Assembly (NCBI GenBank): GCA_022712785.1
Contig: JAFLJX010000026.1
Location: forward strand, 1 to 7,171
Source of the DNA: Mycoplasmatota bacterium
GTDB lineage: Bacteria; Bacillota_I; Bacilli_A; Izemoplasmatales; Izemoplasmataceae
DNA length: 7,171 bases
Reading direction: 5' to 3'
A program made the translations under genes and the position numbers. Within the stretch, counting starts at the first letter, position 1, and every line of letters starts with the position of its first letter. Under the pieces are notes generated by a model. That model saw nothing but the letters and a program-made list of their open reading frames with translations, was not told the DNA's origin and searched no databases. Positions 5,735 through 7,171 of the stretch are shown piece by piece.

Positions 5735-7171
5735 ATGTACATTAAAAAAGTAATGTTAATGATTGTATTATTACTATCGTTACTAGTAGGAGTAAACGTT
5801 AAAAGTGTTGGTGCAGCTTCAGCTAATAAGTTGGTAATTCATTATTATAGATATGATGAAACTATTGGTGAATATGATTTATGGTTATGGCCTAGCGGTG
5901 GAGAAGGAACTAATTATGCATTTAATGGAACTGATAGTTATGGCTCAATTGCTAGTATAGATTTAACGAGTAATAATCTTGAAGGGGCTTCAAGCATAGG
6001 AGTCATTGTTAAGAAGAATAATCCATGGGAAAAAGATATTAATTCTGATAGATTTATAAATATGTCTAATCCAAATTCAAGCGGAGAAGTACATGCATAT
6101 TTACTACAAGGTGAAGAATTTATATCGTACATAAATAGCGATACAGCAAGTTGTGACAGAGATGTTTTTAATGATCCACTAGAATGTGCACAAGTTATAG
6201 AGGTGAAACTATTGGATACTTATTTTAATGATAATCTTAATATAGAATTTTCTGCAAGTGTCACAGTCTCATCTGATGATGTTGTCATATTAAAAGATGG
6301 TAATCCAGTAGGATATACTGGGTTTACTAGTGGAACTAGTGGAACTTTAGTATTAGATGAAGCAGTTGATGTAACCGCGAGATACGAACTTCAAGTTGAT
6401 TTAGGAGAAAAGACAGATACAAGTATAATTCGAGTCGGGAATGATTATGATTCAGAGATTTTCCAAAATGCATATAATTATGATGGAACACTTGGAGCAA
6501 TTTATGGAGGAACTGAAACTACTTTTAAATTATGGGCTCCTGTTTCTTCAAATGTAGAATTAAATTTATATAATGCAGGGCATACTATAGCTACACGAAT
6601 TGACGGGGATGATACCGCAGAAGTTCATCAAATGACATACCTAGAAAAAGGTGTTTGGGAAGTAACTATAGAGGGTGACCTTCATGGAATGTATTATACT
6701 TTTAATGTTGTAAATAACGGAACAAAAGTATCTGATATCCAAGATCCATATAGTTTATCTTTGGGTGTAAACGGGTTAAGAAGTATGGTAGTTAATTTTG
6801 ATGCGATTAACCCGGAAGGCTGGGATAGTGATTCAGGAATAAATGGATTTACAAGTCCAAATAATTCTATAATATATGAGATACATATTCGTGATTTAAC
6901 AAGCCAAGCAGCTTGGGGAGGACCAAGTGAATACGCTAAAACATATATGGGATTCACAGTTTTAGGAACAAGCTTTACAAATTCAATTACTGGAGTAACT
7001 GTTAGTACTGGATTAGACCATTTAATTGAATTAGGAATTACACACGTTCATTTGCTTCCAACTTATGATCAAGATAACTGGAACGATGAAAGAGACATGG
7101 AATTTAACTGGGGATATAATCCCGTAAATTATAATAGTCCTGAAGGTGGATATTCAACAGATCCATTTGAT
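5735..7171 (+). CDS. pulA: Secreted type I pullulanase, 3'-truncated by the window edge
   Basis: Type I pullulanase is an extracellular debranching enzyme that cuts alpha-1,6 bonds in pullulan, glycogen and starch dextrins. The frame is open for 479 codons to the window end, about half of a typical CBM41-bearing enzyme. Residues 1-30 form a signal peptide: KK at 4-5, a hydrophobic core, then VGAASA with cleavage likely near residue 27 or 30. No lipobox cysteine is present, so release rather than lipid anchoring is expected. CBM41 spans about 33-132 (HYYRYDETIGEYDLWLW, aromatics W50 and W52). An Ig-like linker domain follows at about 150-235. CBM48 spans about 247-345 (YDGTLGAIY at 249-257, TTFKLWAP at 262-269). 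The GH13_14 domain begins with YEIHIRDL (381-388), THVHLLP (436-442) and FNWGYNP (457-463), a variant of the diagnostic YNWGYDP. The catalytic acids lie beyond the window. The product implies growth on external alpha-glucans. Confidence 0.93.
   Translation, partial: MYIKKVMLMIVLLLSLLVGVNVKSVGAASANKLVIHYYRYDETIGEYDLWLWPSGGEGTNYAFNGTDSYGSIASIDLTSNNLEGASSIGVIVKKNNPWEKDINSDRFINMSNPNSSGEVHAYLLQGEEFISYINSDTASCDRDVFNDPLECAQVIEVKLLDTYFNDNLNIEFSASVTVSSDDVVILKDGNPVGYTGFTSGTSGTLVLDEAVDVTARYELQVDLGEKTDTSIIRVGNDYDSEIFQNAYNYDGTLGAIYGGTETTFKLWAPVSSNVELNLYNAGHTIATRIDGDDTAEVHQMTYLEKGVWEVTIEGDLHGMYYTFNVVNNGTKVSDIQDPYSLSLGVNGLRSMVVNFDAINPEGWDSDSGINGFTSPNNSIIYEIHIRDLTSQAAWGGPSEYAKTYMGFTVLGTSFTNSITGVTVSTGLDHLIELGITHVHLLPTYDQDNWNDERDMEFNWGYNPVNYNSPEGGYSTDPFD
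6326..6346 (+). repeat. Short in-frame tandem repeat in the pullulanase gene
   Basis: ACTAGTGGA occurs twice in tandem (6326-6334, 6335-6343) followed by a further ACT. It encodes TSGTSGT at residues 198-204, probably a flexible loop in the Ig-like domain between CBM41 and CBM48. It may have arisen by replication slippage. Confidence 0.7.

Noticed and set aside
5938..6132. 64-codon minus-strand reading frame within the pullulanase gene
   Set aside because: It is antisense to the CBM41 coding region with no family resemblance.
6694..6957. 87-codon minus-strand reading frame within the pullulanase gene
   Set aside because: It is antisense to CBM48 and the start of the GH13 domain, and no motif or ribosome binding site is seen.

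Overview
The window is AT-rich and reads as a low-GC Gram-positive-type chromosome. All seven genes lie on the plus strand, every complete gene ends in TAA, Trp is TGG throughout, and no gene needs TGA read as Trp. Ribosome binding sites are strong (AAGGAG type) and promoters look like sigma-70/SigA sites. This would suit a standard-code Mollicutes relative (Acholeplasma/Izemoplasma/Haloplasma type) or another AT-rich member of the Bacillota. The assignment is inference from composition and gene content, and no species can be named.

Layout: (1) the 3' part of a MATE-family multidrug/sodium antiporter gene (1-1035), closed by a terminator that begins inside its last codons; (2) gltX, glutamyl-tRNA synthetase (1117-2535), with its own promoter and terminator; (3) an rluF-type 23S rRNA pseudouridine synthase gene (2671-3393) behind a small palindrome; (4) a gene-poor gap (3394-3586) leading to a cold-shock protein gene with a near-ideal promoter and a strong terminator (3587-3823); (5) cysS-mrnC (3893-5586), a cysteinyl-tRNA synthetase gene overlapping the Mini-RNase III gene by one base (TAATG), closed by a terminator; (6) the 5' half of a secreted type I pullulanase gene (5735 to the window end) with signal peptide, CBM41, CBM48 and the start of the GH13 domain. 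A pair of 13-bp direct repeats lies in its promoter region.

The middle of the window serves translation: two aminoacyl-tRNA synthetases, an rRNA modification enzyme, the enzyme that trims 23S rRNA, and an RNA-binding cold-shock protein. It is flanked by a membrane exporter and an extracellular alpha-glucan-degrading enzyme. Most genes are insulated as single-gene transcription units with their own promoters and hairpin terminators; cysS-mrnC is the only clear operon.

I see no CRISPR array, insertion sequence, tRNA or rRNA gene, riboswitch or T-box, and no convincing undescribed system. The points most worth following up are the repeats at the pullulanase promoter, the palindrome in front of rluF, and the shortened C-terminus of CysS at its overlap with mrnC.
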